NCBI GenBank assembly: GCA_016933475.1
Contig: JAFGAW010000266.1
Location: forward strand, 1 to 41,509
Origin: Thermoleophilia bacterium
GTDB taxonomy: Bacteria; Actinomycetota; Thermoleophilia; UBA2241
DNA: 41,509 bases
Direction: 5' to 3'
Numbering within the stretch: position 1 is the stretch's first letter; each line of letters starts with the position of its first letter. A program made the translations under genes and the position numbers. A model generated the notes under the pieces. The model was given only the letters and a program-made list of their open reading frames with translations. It was not told the origin of the DNA and made no database searches. Below are positions 7,906 through 16,307 of the stretch, in pieces.

Positions 7906-8598
7906 ATGAACGAGGTGCGTGAGGCGGAGAGGAGTCTCGGCCGGCTGCTCGTGCTGGCGTCCGTCGCCTTCCTCGTCGTGCTCGTGCTGATGACGGTGCT
8001 GAGTGCGCTGGGCGCGCCCGAGGGCGATACGGTCGCGGCGCGCCTCGCCGCTCTCGCTCGCGAGGACACCGCGTACCGGCTGGGCTTCTTCTTCGCCTCG
8101 CTGGTCCCCGCCACGATGGTGCCGCTCATGGCGTTGATCGCCGTGGCCGCCGACCGCGGCGGCCCTGCGGCGCGGCCGTACGCCGTGACGGGCGCTCTGC
8201 TCGTCGCCGCCTACGCGCCGCTTTCGGCCGCCGCCTACGCGTCCCAGTACACCGTGTTCACCTGGCTGCTCGCACGCGACCTGCCCGCGGCGGCGCCGTG
8301 GTACTTCGGCAACGACCACGGCGCGGTGATCACCTTCGACCTGCTGGCCTACGCGATCTGGGGAACAGGCGCGATCCTGCTCGCCTGGCCACTGCTCGCG
8401 CAGGGCGGTGCCCGGAGGCTGCTCGCCTGGGCTTTGCTGGCCAGCGGCGCGACATCGATCGTCGCCTTCGGCTTCCACGCGCTCGAGGTCTCGGCGGCGG
8501 GGCCGCTCTCCGTGGCGAGCGGCGCGCTCACAGTCCCGGTCGGGGTGCTCGCCCTGCTCGTCGGCCGGGCGCTGGCGCGGGCGGGCGCGGGTCGCTGA
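7906..8598 (+). CDS. Polytopic membrane protein, DUF4386-like
   Basis: A 230-residue hydrophobic protein with about six transmembrane segments (first near residues 15-38). It has a short charged N-terminus and an Arg-rich cytoplasmic end (GRALARAGAGR). The arrangement, including 'YFGNDHGAVITFDLLAYAIWG', recalls uncharacterised DUF4386-type proteins, but I cannot assign the family firmly. ATG 7906 follows GGGGGAGGG. No catalytic motif is evident. Confidence 0.7.
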   Translation: MNEVREAERSLGRLLVLASVAFLVVLVLMTVLSALGAPEGDTVAARLAALAREDTAYRLGFFFASLVPATMVPLMALIAVAADRGGPAARPYAVTGALLVAAYAPLSAAAYASQYTVFTWLLARDLPAAAPWYFGNDHGAVITFDLLAYAIWGTGAILLAWPLLAQGGARRLLAWALLASGATSIVAFGFHALEVSAAGPLSVASGALTVPVGVLALLVGRALARAGAGR

Positions 8599-8698
8599 GC
8601 CCCCTGTCCGCCGCGCCCGGACCCTCCCACGGGCGCCGAGGGTCGCCGGGTCGAGCCGGATCATCGCAGTGAGGACGGCGGCCGCCGTGCGCGGCGGC

Positions 8699-9127
8699 TC
8701 ACGTGGCTGCACCTCCGTCTTCCCGGCCGATGGCGGCGGCGAGGGCCTCGGCGACCACTACGGCTCCGGCCTCGTTGAGGTGCACGCCGTCGATGGTGAA
8801 GGGCCCGCCGTCGGCGGCGAAGGCCGGGCGCAAATCGACGAAGCGAGCCTGCGGCCGGCTCCCCGCCGCCCTCTCTACGATCTGCGCAAGTTCGGCGAGT
8901 CGCGTCGCGAACGGCTCGCCGAGGTCGCCATCCGGGGCCACCGGGGGCAGGAGTATCAGCCGCGGGGCACTGCGGCCAAGAAGATCGATCAGGAGGTCGA
9001 CCGTCGTGTCACCCGCCCTGCCGCGGTTGAGCAAGCTGTGTCGCGGCAGGTCCCGCTCCAGCAGGGGCATGAAGCCGGCTCCGGGCCAGCCCTCGGTCAG
9101 GCTGTCGCCGTAGACGGCGATCTTCAC
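8699..9127 (-). CDS. SGNH/GDSL hydrolase-like protein lacking block III
   Basis: Block I is intact (VYGDSLTEGWPG, with the nucleophilic Ser) and so is block V (TIDGVHLNEAG, with Asp and His). A block-II-like NRGRAGDTT is present. SGNH enzymes normally carry block III (GxND) between the helix after block II and the 'ILLPPVAP' strand. Here 'DLLIDLLGR' runs straight into 'SAPRLILLPPV' around residues 50-53 (about 8970-8980). The protein is only 142 residues, against roughly 190-210 usual. An in-frame deletion of about 50 codons is the likely cause, leaving an enzyme without the oxyanion-hole Asn. GTG 9127 has no clear Shine-Dalgarno. Confidence 0.65.
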   Translation of the reverse strand: MKIAVYGDSLTEGWPGAGFMPLLERDLPRHSLLNRGRAGDTTVDLLIDLLGRSAPRLILLPPVAPDGDLGEPFATRLAELAQIVERAAGSRPQARFVDLRPAFAADGGPFTIDGVHLNEAGAVVVAEALAAAIGREDGGAAT

Positions 9128-9220
9128 GGCGACACCGAGGGCATGGTGGCGACGTCGCGGTTCGCGAGCCCGGTCGGCGACCGATGCGGAGTCGCGCGAG
9201 CGGACCCCACGCCGTCCTCT

Positions 9221-10030
9221 TCAGACGGTCTCGATGCTCAGCATGCCGAGAGCTGTCGTGACATCGATCTCGAGGCTGGGGCGGGCACCTGCCTCGTACT
9301 CGGGCGTCGCGTACTCGCCGCCCCAGAAGGTCGCCCCGGTGTCCTTGCGCACGAAGCCCGGCCCTATCGTCATCTGCGCGATGGCGCCGCTCACCTTGAC
9401 CCGCGCCGGCACGCCCGAGCTGATGAGGATCGCGCACGAACCGAGCGCCGCCGTGACCTCTGCCTTGGCATCGCGATTGAGCGTGTCGCCGGTGAAGTGC
9501 AGACGGGCGCTGCCGGCGGCGCCCTTGATCTCGAAGCGCTCGGCGCTGGCGTTGAGGAGTCCCTCGAGGCGCAGCGAGCCGGCCCCGGTCAGCACGCGCA
9601 GGGTCGACATCGGTGTCAGGACCGGCCGCGCGAAGCCGATCGTGGACTCAGCTGCCCCGGCCTGCACGAGCAGTTCGGTGATGGGCAGGCCGCCGAACTC
9701 GTACGAGGCGTGGCCGATGCCGCCCTTGACGTGGAGAGCGTACGGCTTCGTCGTGCCGAGCTCAAGGTTGAGCCGGTTCACTCGGTCGCGGCCCAGAAGG
9801 CTGTCGATGCGCCAGCCCTCCGGGTGCGTGAAGCGGACCTCCCCGCCGTGCAGCTCAACGGCGGGCGCGCACTCAGGCGCGTCGCACTCAAGGGTGCCGG
9901 CGAGGAGCTGCTCTCCCGTGCCCGGTTGTGCGGTGACGTCCCCGGGCGCCTTCAGCGTGAGGACCAGAGTGACGGGATCGACGTCGGGGTAGGCGACATC
10001 GATCGCTTGCGTGCGGAGTTCGTGCGCCAC
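9221..10030 (-). CDS. Toast-rack/LiaF-like protein (DUF2154-type)
   Basis: A 269-residue beta-rich protein without transmembrane segments. The central part ('GGIGHASYEFGGLPITELLVQAGAAESTI' region) looks like the toast_rack/DUF2154 repeat fold. The C-terminus ('WGGEYATPEYEAGARPSLEIDVTTALGMLSIE') matches the end of LiaF/YvqF-type cell-wall stress proteins. GTG 10030 is chosen because GGGAGGGAG precedes it at good spacing and the residues upstream in frame look non-coding. Related proteins usually have an N-terminal membrane region; it is absent here, so this may be a soluble form. Function unknown. Confidence 0.65.
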   Translation of the reverse strand: MAHELRTQAIDVAYPDVDPVTLVLTLKAPGDVTAQPGTGEQLLAGTLECDAPECAPAVELHGGEVRFTHPEGWRIDSLLGRDRVNRLNLELGTTKPYALHVKGGIGHASYEFGGLPITELLVQAGAAESTIGFARPVLTPMSTLRVLTGAGSLRLEGLLNASAERFEIKGAAGSARLHFTGDTLNRDAKAEVTAALGSCAILISSGVPARVKVSGAIAQMTIGPGFVRKDTGATFWGGEYATPEYEAGARPSLEIDVTTALGMLSIETV

Positions 10031-10155
10031 GGTCTCCCTCCCAGGACGTGGCCGACCGCGAACGCGGTCGGGACCGGCTGACCTCTCGCCCGGGTCATAC
10101 CCGTTCAGTGCGGCGAAGGCGACCCGGACGTTCTCGGGCCGGCACGACGGCCGAT

Positions 10156-11223
10156 TCAGCCGGGCGTGGCGTCCCTGGGGCCGGGCGACCGTGCGATCGG
10201 CTGCTGCTGCGTGATGCAGTGGACGCCACCGTCGGCGCGGGCGAGGGTCCACGCGGGGACGCCGACGACCGCGCGGCCCGGGAAGGCGCGAGCCAGGATG
10301 TCCCGCGCCGTCGCGTCCTCGAGGTCGTCGAAAAGCGGCACGACGATCGCGCCGGTCGCGACGTAGAAGTTCAAATACGAGGGTGAGTAGAGGACGTCGT
10401 CTCGCATGCGGACCCGGGGCTGAGGCAGCTCGATCACCTTCAGACGTCGGCCCCTTGCGTCGCGCGCCGCGCGCAGCCGGGCGAGGTTCTCGTGCAGCGC
10501 GGCATACTGGGAGTCCGACGGGTCATCCTCGCTGAGGGCGAGGACGACTCCCGGCGCCGCGAAGCACGCCAGGTTGTCGACGTGTCCGTTGGTGTTGTCG
10601 TGGTCGAGCGCGCCGGTCAGCCAGATGACGCGCTCGGCGCCGAGATGTTCGCCGAGGATGCGCTCGGCTTCGGCGCGCGTCATGCCCGGGTTGCGGCACG
10701 GGTCGAGGACGACCTCTGTCGTGGCCAGCAGTGTGCCCTCGCCGTCGGTGTGAACGGCGCCGCCCTCGAGGACGATGGGCGCCTCGACAGCACGGACGCC
10801 GAGCAGCGCACACACCCGGCGCGCCATGGCGGCGGTGTCTTCGTAGTGCGTGTAGATGCCGCCGTAGGCGTTGAAGCGCCAGCAGATGCCGGCGAGAGCG
10901 CCTTCGTCATCGATGACGAAGGTCGGGGCCGTGTCGCGCGTCCAACTGTCGTCGGTCGGCAGCGGCACGATCTCGACGCCCGGTCCGAGGGCGCGGCCTG
11001 CGTCCTCGGCGTGTTCGGGGTGGGCGATCATCCGCACCGGTTCGAACTCGGCGATGCGGCGCGCGACGGCGACGTAGGTCGCGCGCGCCGCCTCCATGTC
11101 CTGCCAGTTCTCGGGGCGACAAGGCCATGCCATCCAGCAGGCCGAATGGGGCGCCCACTCGGGCGGCATGCTGAAGCGGCACGAGGCGGGTGAGGACGCG
11201 CGCGGGGCGTTCAGAAGGGTCAT
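10156..11223 (-). CDS. aguA: Agmatine deiminase (peptidyl-arginine deiminase superfamily)
   Basis: Converts agmatine to N-carbamoylputrescine and ammonia in the agmatine route to putrescine. The 355-residue protein has the family landmarks: 'PPEWAPHSACWMAWP' at the N-terminus, 'TDDSWTRDTAPTFV' near residue 91, 'LDHDNTNGHVDNLACF' with His214 and Asp216, and the C-terminal nucleophile Cys336 in 'GGVHCITQQQP'. The start at 11223 is supported by a TAAGCT box six nt upstream, the leaderless spacing seen elsewhere in this window. Met19 is a less likely alternative. No N-carbamoylputrescine amidase gene is adjacent. Confidence 0.88.
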   Translation of the reverse strand: MTLLNAPRASSPASCRFSMPPEWAPHSACWMAWPCRPENWQDMEAARATYVAVARRIAEFEPVRMIAHPEHAEDAGRALGPGVEIVPLPTDDSWTRDTAPTFVIDDEGALAGICWRFNAYGGIYTHYEDTAAMARRVCALLGVRAVEAPIVLEGGAVHTDGEGTLLATTEVVLDPCRNPGMTRAEAERILGEHLGAERVIWLTGALDHDNTNGHVDNLACFAAPGVVLALSEDDPSDSQYAALHENLARLRAARDARGRRLKVIELPQPRVRMRDDVLYSPSYLNFYVATGAIVVPLFDDLEDATARDILARAFPGRAVVGVPAWTLARADGGVHCITQQQPIARSPGPRDATPG

Positions 11224-11229
11224 GCCGAG

Positions 11230-11235
11230 AGCTTA
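11230..11235 (-). promoter_or_regulatory. -10 box of leaderless agmatine deiminase gene
   Basis: TAAGCT (TANNNT) lies on the minus strand 6 nt before the ATG at 11223, with no Shine-Dalgarno in between. This fits transcription starting at or very near the start codon. Confidence 0.5.
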
Positions 11236-11334
11236 CGCGAAGCCGGTGCGGCTTGCTGCTAGAGTACCCGGAGGCAGGCCGCCGAGGGCTCTGCGGCGCG
11301 GCGTCGCCGGAGGCGCCGAGACCCGGGAGGAGCG

Positions 11335-11982
11335 ATGGGCCGCATGGGGTGGCAGTTCCCGAGCGCGCGCGCGGTGCGCGTCCTCGACATCGTCATCGTC
11401 GTCTATGTCATCGTCTGGGCGGCGCTGGGAATCGCGATCGGTCGCGATATCGCCCAGCAGGTCGACCTGGCCGACCAGGTGGCGCGCGTGGGGGCGACGC
11501 TGCGCGCCACCGGCGAGGGCTTCGAGGCCCTGTCGGCGATCCCGTTCGTCGGAGACGACATCGGCACCGTCGCAGAGCGCGTCGTCACCGCCGGCACCGA
11601 GGTCGAGGCGAGCGGCCGGGCGAGCGCCGACGCGATCCGTGAGATGAGCGTGCTGGTCGCGGTCGCCGTCGGCGTGCTCCCACTCCTGGTCCTCGTCCCG
11701 CTGTACCTGCCGATGCGCCTCGCGTGGCGCCGCGACGTCGCGGCAGTGCGCGAGGCGCTGCGGCGCGACGGGCCGACGCCCGCCCTGCAGCGCGTGCTCG
11801 CCCTGCGGGCGGTCGGCTCGCTGCCGTACGACCGGCTCCGTGCCGTCGAGCCCGACCCCTGGGCTGCGCTGCTGGCCGGCGACGACGGCGGGCTGGCCAC
11901 GGCCGAGCTCGCGCGCCTCGGGCTCGTCACGGGCGCTCAGACGCCAGGCGGCGCGAACGGCCCTGGCGAGAGGGAGTCCTGA
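11335..11982 (+). CDS. Membrane protein with two transmembrane segments
   Basis: A 215-residue protein with one transmembrane segment near residues 17-36 and a second near 102-125. The Ala/Glu-rich region between them ('GRASADAIREM') probably faces outside. A cytoplasmic C-terminal helical region of about 85 residues follows. ATG 11335 is preceded by GGGAGGAGCG. The DUF2207 gene begins within its stop (TGATG), so the two are probably co-translated and may act together. I do not recognise a characterised family. Confidence 0.75.
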   Translation: MGRMGWQFPSARAVRVLDIVIVVYVIVWAALGIAIGRDIAQQVDLADQVARVGATLRATGEGFEALSAIPFVGDDIGTVAERVVTAGTEVEASGRASADAIREMSVLVAVAVGVLPLLVLVPLYLPMRLAWRRDVAAVREALRRDGPTPALQRVLALRAVGSLPYDRLRAVEPDPWAALLAGDDGGLATAELARLGLVTGAQTPGGANGPGERES

Positions 11983-13901
11983 TGTCGGCGAGGCCGGCCG
12001 GGCCCGCAGCCGTTAGACTCGACCGGATGGCCCGGCTTCCATTGACCGCGCGCCGGCCGCTCGGTCACGGCCTGCGCATCCGCCCGCAGATCGTCTTCAC
12101 GGCGCTCGTTGCCGCCGCAGCCGCTCTGATCTCGTTCGGGCTGCCCGCGACGGTCCTCGCCAAGTCGTACACCATGCCGGAGGTCACCATCGAGGCGACG
12201 GTGCGCCCCAGCGGCGACATGGTCGTACGCGAGACCCGCGTCTTCGACTTCGACGGTGACTTCAGCTTCGTCTACTGGGACCTCGAGGGGGCCGGGTCGT
12301 CGGGCATCGAGGTGCGCCGCGTGAGCGGCCCCGAGGGCGAGTACATACGCACCGACGACCCGGGGAGCCGCCCGCCGCGGACGTGGTGGGCGGCCGGCGA
12401 GGGCGGCGGCGACGTGCGCCTCGAGGTCTACTTCCGGCAGGCCGACGCGCTCGTCCCGGTCACGATCGAGTACGTCGTTCGCGACGCCGCGACCAAGTGG
12501 GACGACACCGCCGAGCTGTATTGGAAGTTCATCGGCGAAGAGTGGGACCACGGCGTCGGCCAGGCAGACATCCGTATCGCACTGCCTTCCGGTGTCGAGC
12601 AGGACGAGGTCCGCGCCTGGGGCCACGGTCCGCTGAACGGCGTGGTCACTCGAGAGCCCGATGGGTCGGTCAGCCTGACGGTCGAAGACCTGCCGCCGTA
12701 CCGCTTCGTCGAGGCCCGCATCCTCTTCCCGCGGGAGGCGCTGACCGGCGCGCCGGCCACCGCGGGGGCTCGGGTGGATGAGGTGCTCGCCGAGGAGCAG
12801 CGGTGGGCCGACGAGGCCAACGCCGAGCGGCGTATGGCCTCGCTGCGCCGGGCGGCAGGCCTCGTGATCGGCATCGGCGTGCCGCTTGCCGCGCTCGTCG
12901 TCTTCATCTGGACGTACCGCAGGTACGGGCGCGAGCACCGGCCGAGCTTCGCCGGCGAGTATTACCGCGACCTCCCCGAGCCGGCCCTGCCGCCGGCCCT
13001 CGTCGGCTCTCTTTGGCGTATGGGCGCGGTGAAGGACGAAGATGCGGTCGCGACCCTGATGGACCTGATCGATCGCGGCGTCGTCGAGCTCGAGCGGACG
13101 GCTGAGGAGAAGCGCGGCCTGTTCGGCACGCGTCAGGAGACGGGCTATCGGCTGCACTTGCGCGCCGAGCGCCGGGCCGAGGCGTCCCGATTCGAAGCCA
13201 AGCTGCTCAAGGTGCTGTTCGACGTGCTGGCGGAGGGCGACACGCTGGACGTCGACGAGATGAAAGACCTCGCCAAGAAGCATCGCAGCACGTTCGCCAC
13301 GGCGTGGGCCGCGTGGCGCGCCGCGGTAACGAGAGAGGCCAATGCCCGTGGACTCCTCGAGAAGAGCAGTACCACGGCCCACGGCTGGACCCTGGCGCTC
13401 GGCGGCGTGGCCATCGCGGGCTCGGCCGGTGCAGTCTTCGTCTCGGAGCAACTCCGGTACGCCGTCGGTGCCGTCGTCGGCGTGGGGATCCTGGTCGGTG
13501 CCCGCGCGATCAAGCGGCGCTCGCCCGAAGCGGCTGAGCTGTACGCCAAGTACCGCGGCATCCGCAACTACATGAAGGACTTCGGTCGCATGGGCGAGAA
13601 GCCGCCGGACTCCGTCGTGCTCTGGCGGTACTACCTGGTGCTGGCCGTGGTGTTCGGTATAGCCGACCAGGTCGTCGACGACCTCGAGCTGGTCGCCCCC
13701 GAGGTGCTGCGGGACGACCGTCTCGGCTCCACCGCCTTCCTCGTGACGGCGACTCACGGCAGCTCACCGCTGTCGTCGCTGAGCTCGGGTCTTTCGGGGG
13801 CCGTCGCTGCCGGGACCGCCTCGAGCGGCAGCGGCGGCGGCGGCGGGTTCTCCGGCGGCGGGGGCGGCGGAGGCGGCGGAGGGGGCGGCGGGGCGGGCTG
13901 A
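11982..13901 (+). CDS. DUF2207 membrane protein with glycine-rich C-terminus
   Basis: A 639-residue membrane protein. It has an N-terminal signal or anchor (VFTALVAAAAALISFGLPA), an extracytoplasmic DUF2207 beta domain (about 60-280, beginning 'MPEVTIEATVRPSGDMVV'), a transmembrane segment (VIGIGVPLAALVVFIW), a cytoplasmic winged-helix-like region ('GSLWRMGAVKDEDAVATLMDLIDRG' region), further hydrophobic segments, and a tail of almost pure glycine typical of the family. The function of DUF2207 is unknown. Two starts are plausible: ATG 11982, coupled to the previous gene with GAGAGGGAG upstream, or ATG 12027, which sits 7 nt after a TAGACT box and would be leaderless. Confidence 0.85.
   Translation: MSARPAGPAAVRLDRMARLPLTARRPLGHGLRIRPQIVFTALVAAAAALISFGLPATVLAKSYTMPEVTIEATVRPSGDMVVRETRVFDFDGDFSFVYWDLEGAGSSGIEVRRVSGPEGEYIRTDDPGSRPPRTWWAAGEGGGDVRLEVYFRQADALVPVTIEYVVRDAATKWDDTAELYWKFIGEEWDHGVGQADIRIALPSGVEQDEVRAWGHGPLNGVVTREPDGSVSLTVEDLPPYRFVEARILFPREALTGAPATAGARVDEVLAEEQRWADEANAERRMASLRRAAGLVIGIGVPLAALVVFIWTYRRYGREHRPSFAGEYYRDLPEPALPPALVGSLWRMGAVKDEDAVATLMDLIDRGVVELERTAEEKRGLFGTRQETGYRLHLRAERRAEASRFEAKLLKVLFDVLAEGDTLDVDEMKDLAKKHRSTFATAWAAWRAAVTREANARGLLEKSSTTAHGWTLALGGVAIAGSAGAVFVSEQLRYAVGAVVGVGILVGARAIKRRSPEAAELYAKYRGIRNYMKDFGRMGEKPPDSVVLWRYYLVLAVVFGIADQVVDDLELVAPEVLRDDRLGSTAFLVTATHGSSPLSSLSSGLSGAVAAGTASSGSGGGGGFSGGGGGGGGGGGGGAG
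12014..12019 (+). promoter_or_regulatory. -10 box for possible leaderless internal start of DUF2207 gene
   Basis: TAGACT is followed by seven nt (CGACCGG) and then the in-frame ATG at 12027. This is the spacing seen at the larA-like and rarA starts. It could give a second, leaderless start independent of the upstream gene. Confidence 0.4.
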
Positions 13902-13912
13902 GCGCCGCCCCC
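13881..13912. terminator. Hairpin overlapping end of DUF2207 gene
   Basis: Positions 13881-13890 (GGGGGCGGCG) pair perfectly with 13903-13912 (CGCCGCCCCC) around a 12-nt loop containing the stop codon. Termination is plausible, but the left arm is also forced by glycine codons. Confidence 0.4.
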
Positions 13913-14023
13913 AGTCTCCTCTCCGCGGCCCCAGCGCCCGCCCGGCGCAGCCATCGGCCCCCCAGTCGGCCGCTCAGCCGCCCGGCGGTTGAGAATCCGG
14001 AGTGCAAGCCATACTCAGGGCTG

Positions 14024-15577
14024 ATGGACGAGATCCCGCTTTTGGTGCCGCTCGACTATCCGGCGTTGCGGGGTGTCGAGACGCTGGCCGTGGGCAGCGC
14101 GAAGGTGCCGCGCCTGCCCTGTCTGCGGGAGCTTGTCGAGGCGCCCGACGTCGAGAGCGTCGCCGCTGTCCTCGCCGCGAACGGCGCCACGCTCGACGGC
14201 TATGCCGCCGCTCTTGCGGCCGACGGGCTCGGCGACATGGCCGCGACGCTGCGCAGGGTCGTCGAGCGCGCCGCCCGACTCAAGCGCATGAACGCCGACC
14301 TCGCCGCGGTGCTCACCTGGCTGCTGAACGCCCAGCACAAGACGGCGGGACGGGCCACCATGACCTTCGCGCCTTGGGCGGCGACCAGGGACGTCCAAGG
14401 ACCGGCCTGCGTGGACACGGGGGATCCAGGGTCGCCGCGTGTCGTCCTCTCGGAGCCCGCCGCGGCCGCGGCTGCCGTCGCCAATGCGTGGGTGTACGAG
14501 CGCCTCATCGGGCGCCTGAACGCATCCGCGTGTGGACGTCCCGGGGGAGCGGTCGCCGACGTCGCGGCGCGGATGGGGAGCGAGGGCGCGCTGCAGCCTC
14601 GCTTCGCGCGCCCGCACGAAGTCAAGTCGCTCCTCAAGATCGACTACAAACTCGACCGCCGAGGCGACCTCGTCATCGTCGATGTGAACGCCGGTCTCGT
14701 CGGAGCCTGGTTCGACGACCTGCTGCTCGACCGGTCCCCGGAGTTCGCGGTCACCCAGGAGCGCATCACGCCGAGGCTTGTCGCGGCCGTGCTCGGGCGC
14801 TACCACATTCAGCGTGGACGCCTGCCGCGGCGTGTCGCGCTCTGCGTGCTCGATGAGGAGATGTTCCGGCAGTGGGAGACGGCCGACATCGCTGGACTCA
14901 CGGCCGAGTTGAGGCGACAGCTCGGGGATGCGTGTGCCCCCGTCGCCGACATCGCCGTCATCGACGCGGCCGGCCTTGTGACGATCGCTCGCAGGCAAGG
15001 CGCTCCCGCGCTCTTCGCGGGCGCCTGGGAAGGGACACCCGATCTGGTCGTCTTCTACTCCTGCCGCATCGCTCCCGAGGCCGACCCCGCTGTGCTCGCG
15101 GCCCTCGATGAGGCCGGCGTGACGCTCGTCGACAGTGCCGTCCATGGAGTCGCCGCGAGCAAGGAGCTCACCACGCCGGACGCCCTCGGCTCGGGTCTGC
15201 CCAGAGGGGTGCGCCTGCCGGAGACGTTCATCCTGGGGGCGGCCGAGGACGGCACAGGAGCGGTCGCCGCCGTGGAGCAGGCTTGGGCGGCGGCCGGCAG
15301 ACGTGGCTGGGGCCTCCTCGCTGTCAAGATCGACAAGCAACGCCGGGAGGGGGCCACGGGCGACTTCCCGACAGCGTTTCTCTACCCGGTGACGCCCTTG
15401 GGGCGGGAACTGGCGCAACGACAGATCGAGCGCACGTTCGACGGCGTGACCGCGACCTCCGGGCGGCCTGTCCGCCTCGTGGTCACCCACGTTGACCATC
15501 TCGGCGGGTGCGACGGACCGCTCGGGCGCCGCGACATCGAGATCCGCACGTACGCGTTCCCCGTGCTGCCGACCTGA
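14024..15577 (+). CDS. Unrecognised protein, ATP-grasp-like features
   Basis: A 517-residue soluble protein of unknown family. Several segments recall circularly permuted ATP-grasp enzymes of the glutathionylspermidine-synthase type: 'IDYKLDRRGDLVIVDVNAG' (a substrate or Mg-site-like D...D..VN motif), 'TPDLVVFYSCRI', 'GVTLVDSAVHGVAASKELT' (like the strand and Lys that bind ATP), and 'WGLLAVKIDKQRREGATGDF' (a second nucleotide-site-like Lys). This is an inference from motif style only. ATG 14024 has only a weak CAGGG and a CATACT eight nt upstream. The unknown gene at 15751 follows after 173 bp on the same strand and may belong with it. Confidence 0.6.
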   Translation: MDEIPLLVPLDYPALRGVETLAVGSAKVPRLPCLRELVEAPDVESVAAVLAANGATLDGYAAALAADGLGDMAATLRRVVERAARLKRMNADLAAVLTWLLNAQHKTAGRATMTFAPWAATRDVQGPACVDTGDPGSPRVVLSEPAAAAAAVANAWVYERLIGRLNASACGRPGGAVADVAARMGSEGALQPRFARPHEVKSLLKIDYKLDRRGDLVIVDVNAGLVGAWFDDLLLDRSPEFAVTQERITPRLVAAVLGRYHIQRGRLPRRVALCVLDEEMFRQWETADIAGLTAELRRQLGDACAPVADIAVIDAAGLVTIARRQGAPALFAGAWEGTPDLVVFYSCRIAPEADPAVLAALDEAGVTLVDSAVHGVAASKELTTPDALGSGLPRGVRLPETFILGAAEDGTGAVAAVEQAWAAAGRRGWGLLAVKIDKQRREGATGDFPTAFLYPVTPLGRELAQRQIERTFDGVTATSGRPVRLVVTHVDHLGGCDGPLGRRDIEIRTYAFPVLPT

Positions 15578-15750
15578 GGGTCGTAGCTGTTCGGGGCCCT
15601 CGCCATGGGGCGATGGCCGGGTCGACAGACGGTCCGCCTGCTCTTGCCCGCGCCGTTTGCCCGCCCCTCGGGGCGGGAAGGTTGCGGCCGCAGGCGAAAC
15701 GCGAGTCCCCTCGAGCTCCGCACGGCGGCGGTGAGGGCGAGGAGGCATCG

Positions 15751-16179
15751 ATGGCACGTCACGTCCCCGTCAAGTTCCAGGACAAGCTGCGTCTCGTGCA
15801 GCGCGCTGTCGACGTGGCTCGCGGGCAGGAGCGCCGGCACTTTGACTTCAGCGACGAGGTCGCTCCAGGTGTGAGACTCGTGCTCAGCGAGGCCGGCGGC
15901 GTGCCGATCGCTCTCTCCCTCTGGAGTTCCGCCACGGACATCGCCGAGCTTTGCGGCGACGCCGCCTACCCGGCGACCTCTGCCCTGCTCGCCATCGACC
16001 GGGAGCAGGCTCACGAGCTGGCCGACGCCGGGGTGCTCGTGGATCTCGCGCAGCTGACGCGTAGCGAGTCGACGCCGGGGCTCTACTACGCGCTGTTCGA
16101 CCACGCGAGCCCGCGCCGGCTCCACGAGGTCCTTCACCGCCTTATCCCTGCGCTGCCGTCGCACGGCCGTGCCGCCTGA
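15751..16179 (+). CDS. Hypothetical protein, 142 aa
   Basis: A soluble protein that I do not recognise, behind a strong Shine-Dalgarno (GAGGAGG) at ATG 15751. The N-terminus is basic and helical ('KFQDKLRLVQRAVDVARGQERR'-like). The middle is beta-rich ('GVRLVLSEAGGVPIALSLW') and the end is helical. It has a single Cys in 'ELCGDAAYP' and no clear catalytic motif. It follows the unrecognised 517-residue gene on the same strand. Confidence 0.65.
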   Translation: MARHVPVKFQDKLRLVQRAVDVARGQERRHFDFSDEVAPGVRLVLSEAGGVPIALSLWSSATDIAELCGDAAYPATSALLAIDREQAHELADAGVLVDLAQLTRSESTPGLYYALFDHASPRRLHEVLHRLIPALPSHGRAA

Positions 16180-16208
16180 GGCCGTCGCCCGAACGACCGT
16201 ATGACCGC

Positions 16209-16217
16209 TGCTACGAT
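16209..16217 (+). promoter_or_regulatory. Extended -10 promoter of rubrerythrin operon
   Basis: TGCTACGAT combines the extended TGn element with TACGAT (TANNNT). It lies about 90 nt before the rubrerythrin start, leaving an untranslated leader of roughly 85 nt. No convincing -35 is visible. Confidence 0.4.
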
Positions 16218-16307
16218 GGGTGCCCGCACCTGCGTGCACGACGACGGCGGGGCCGGGTCCGTCGCGCGCTGACGGCCGTGCCCCCTCGAAAGGAGGAGCA
16301 CAGCACG

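Noticed and set aside
11937-13757. Leftward open frame of about 606 codons
   Set aside because: It is a shadow of the DUF2207 gene, caused by high GC and codon bias. The translation has no recognisable domain or hydrophobic pattern.
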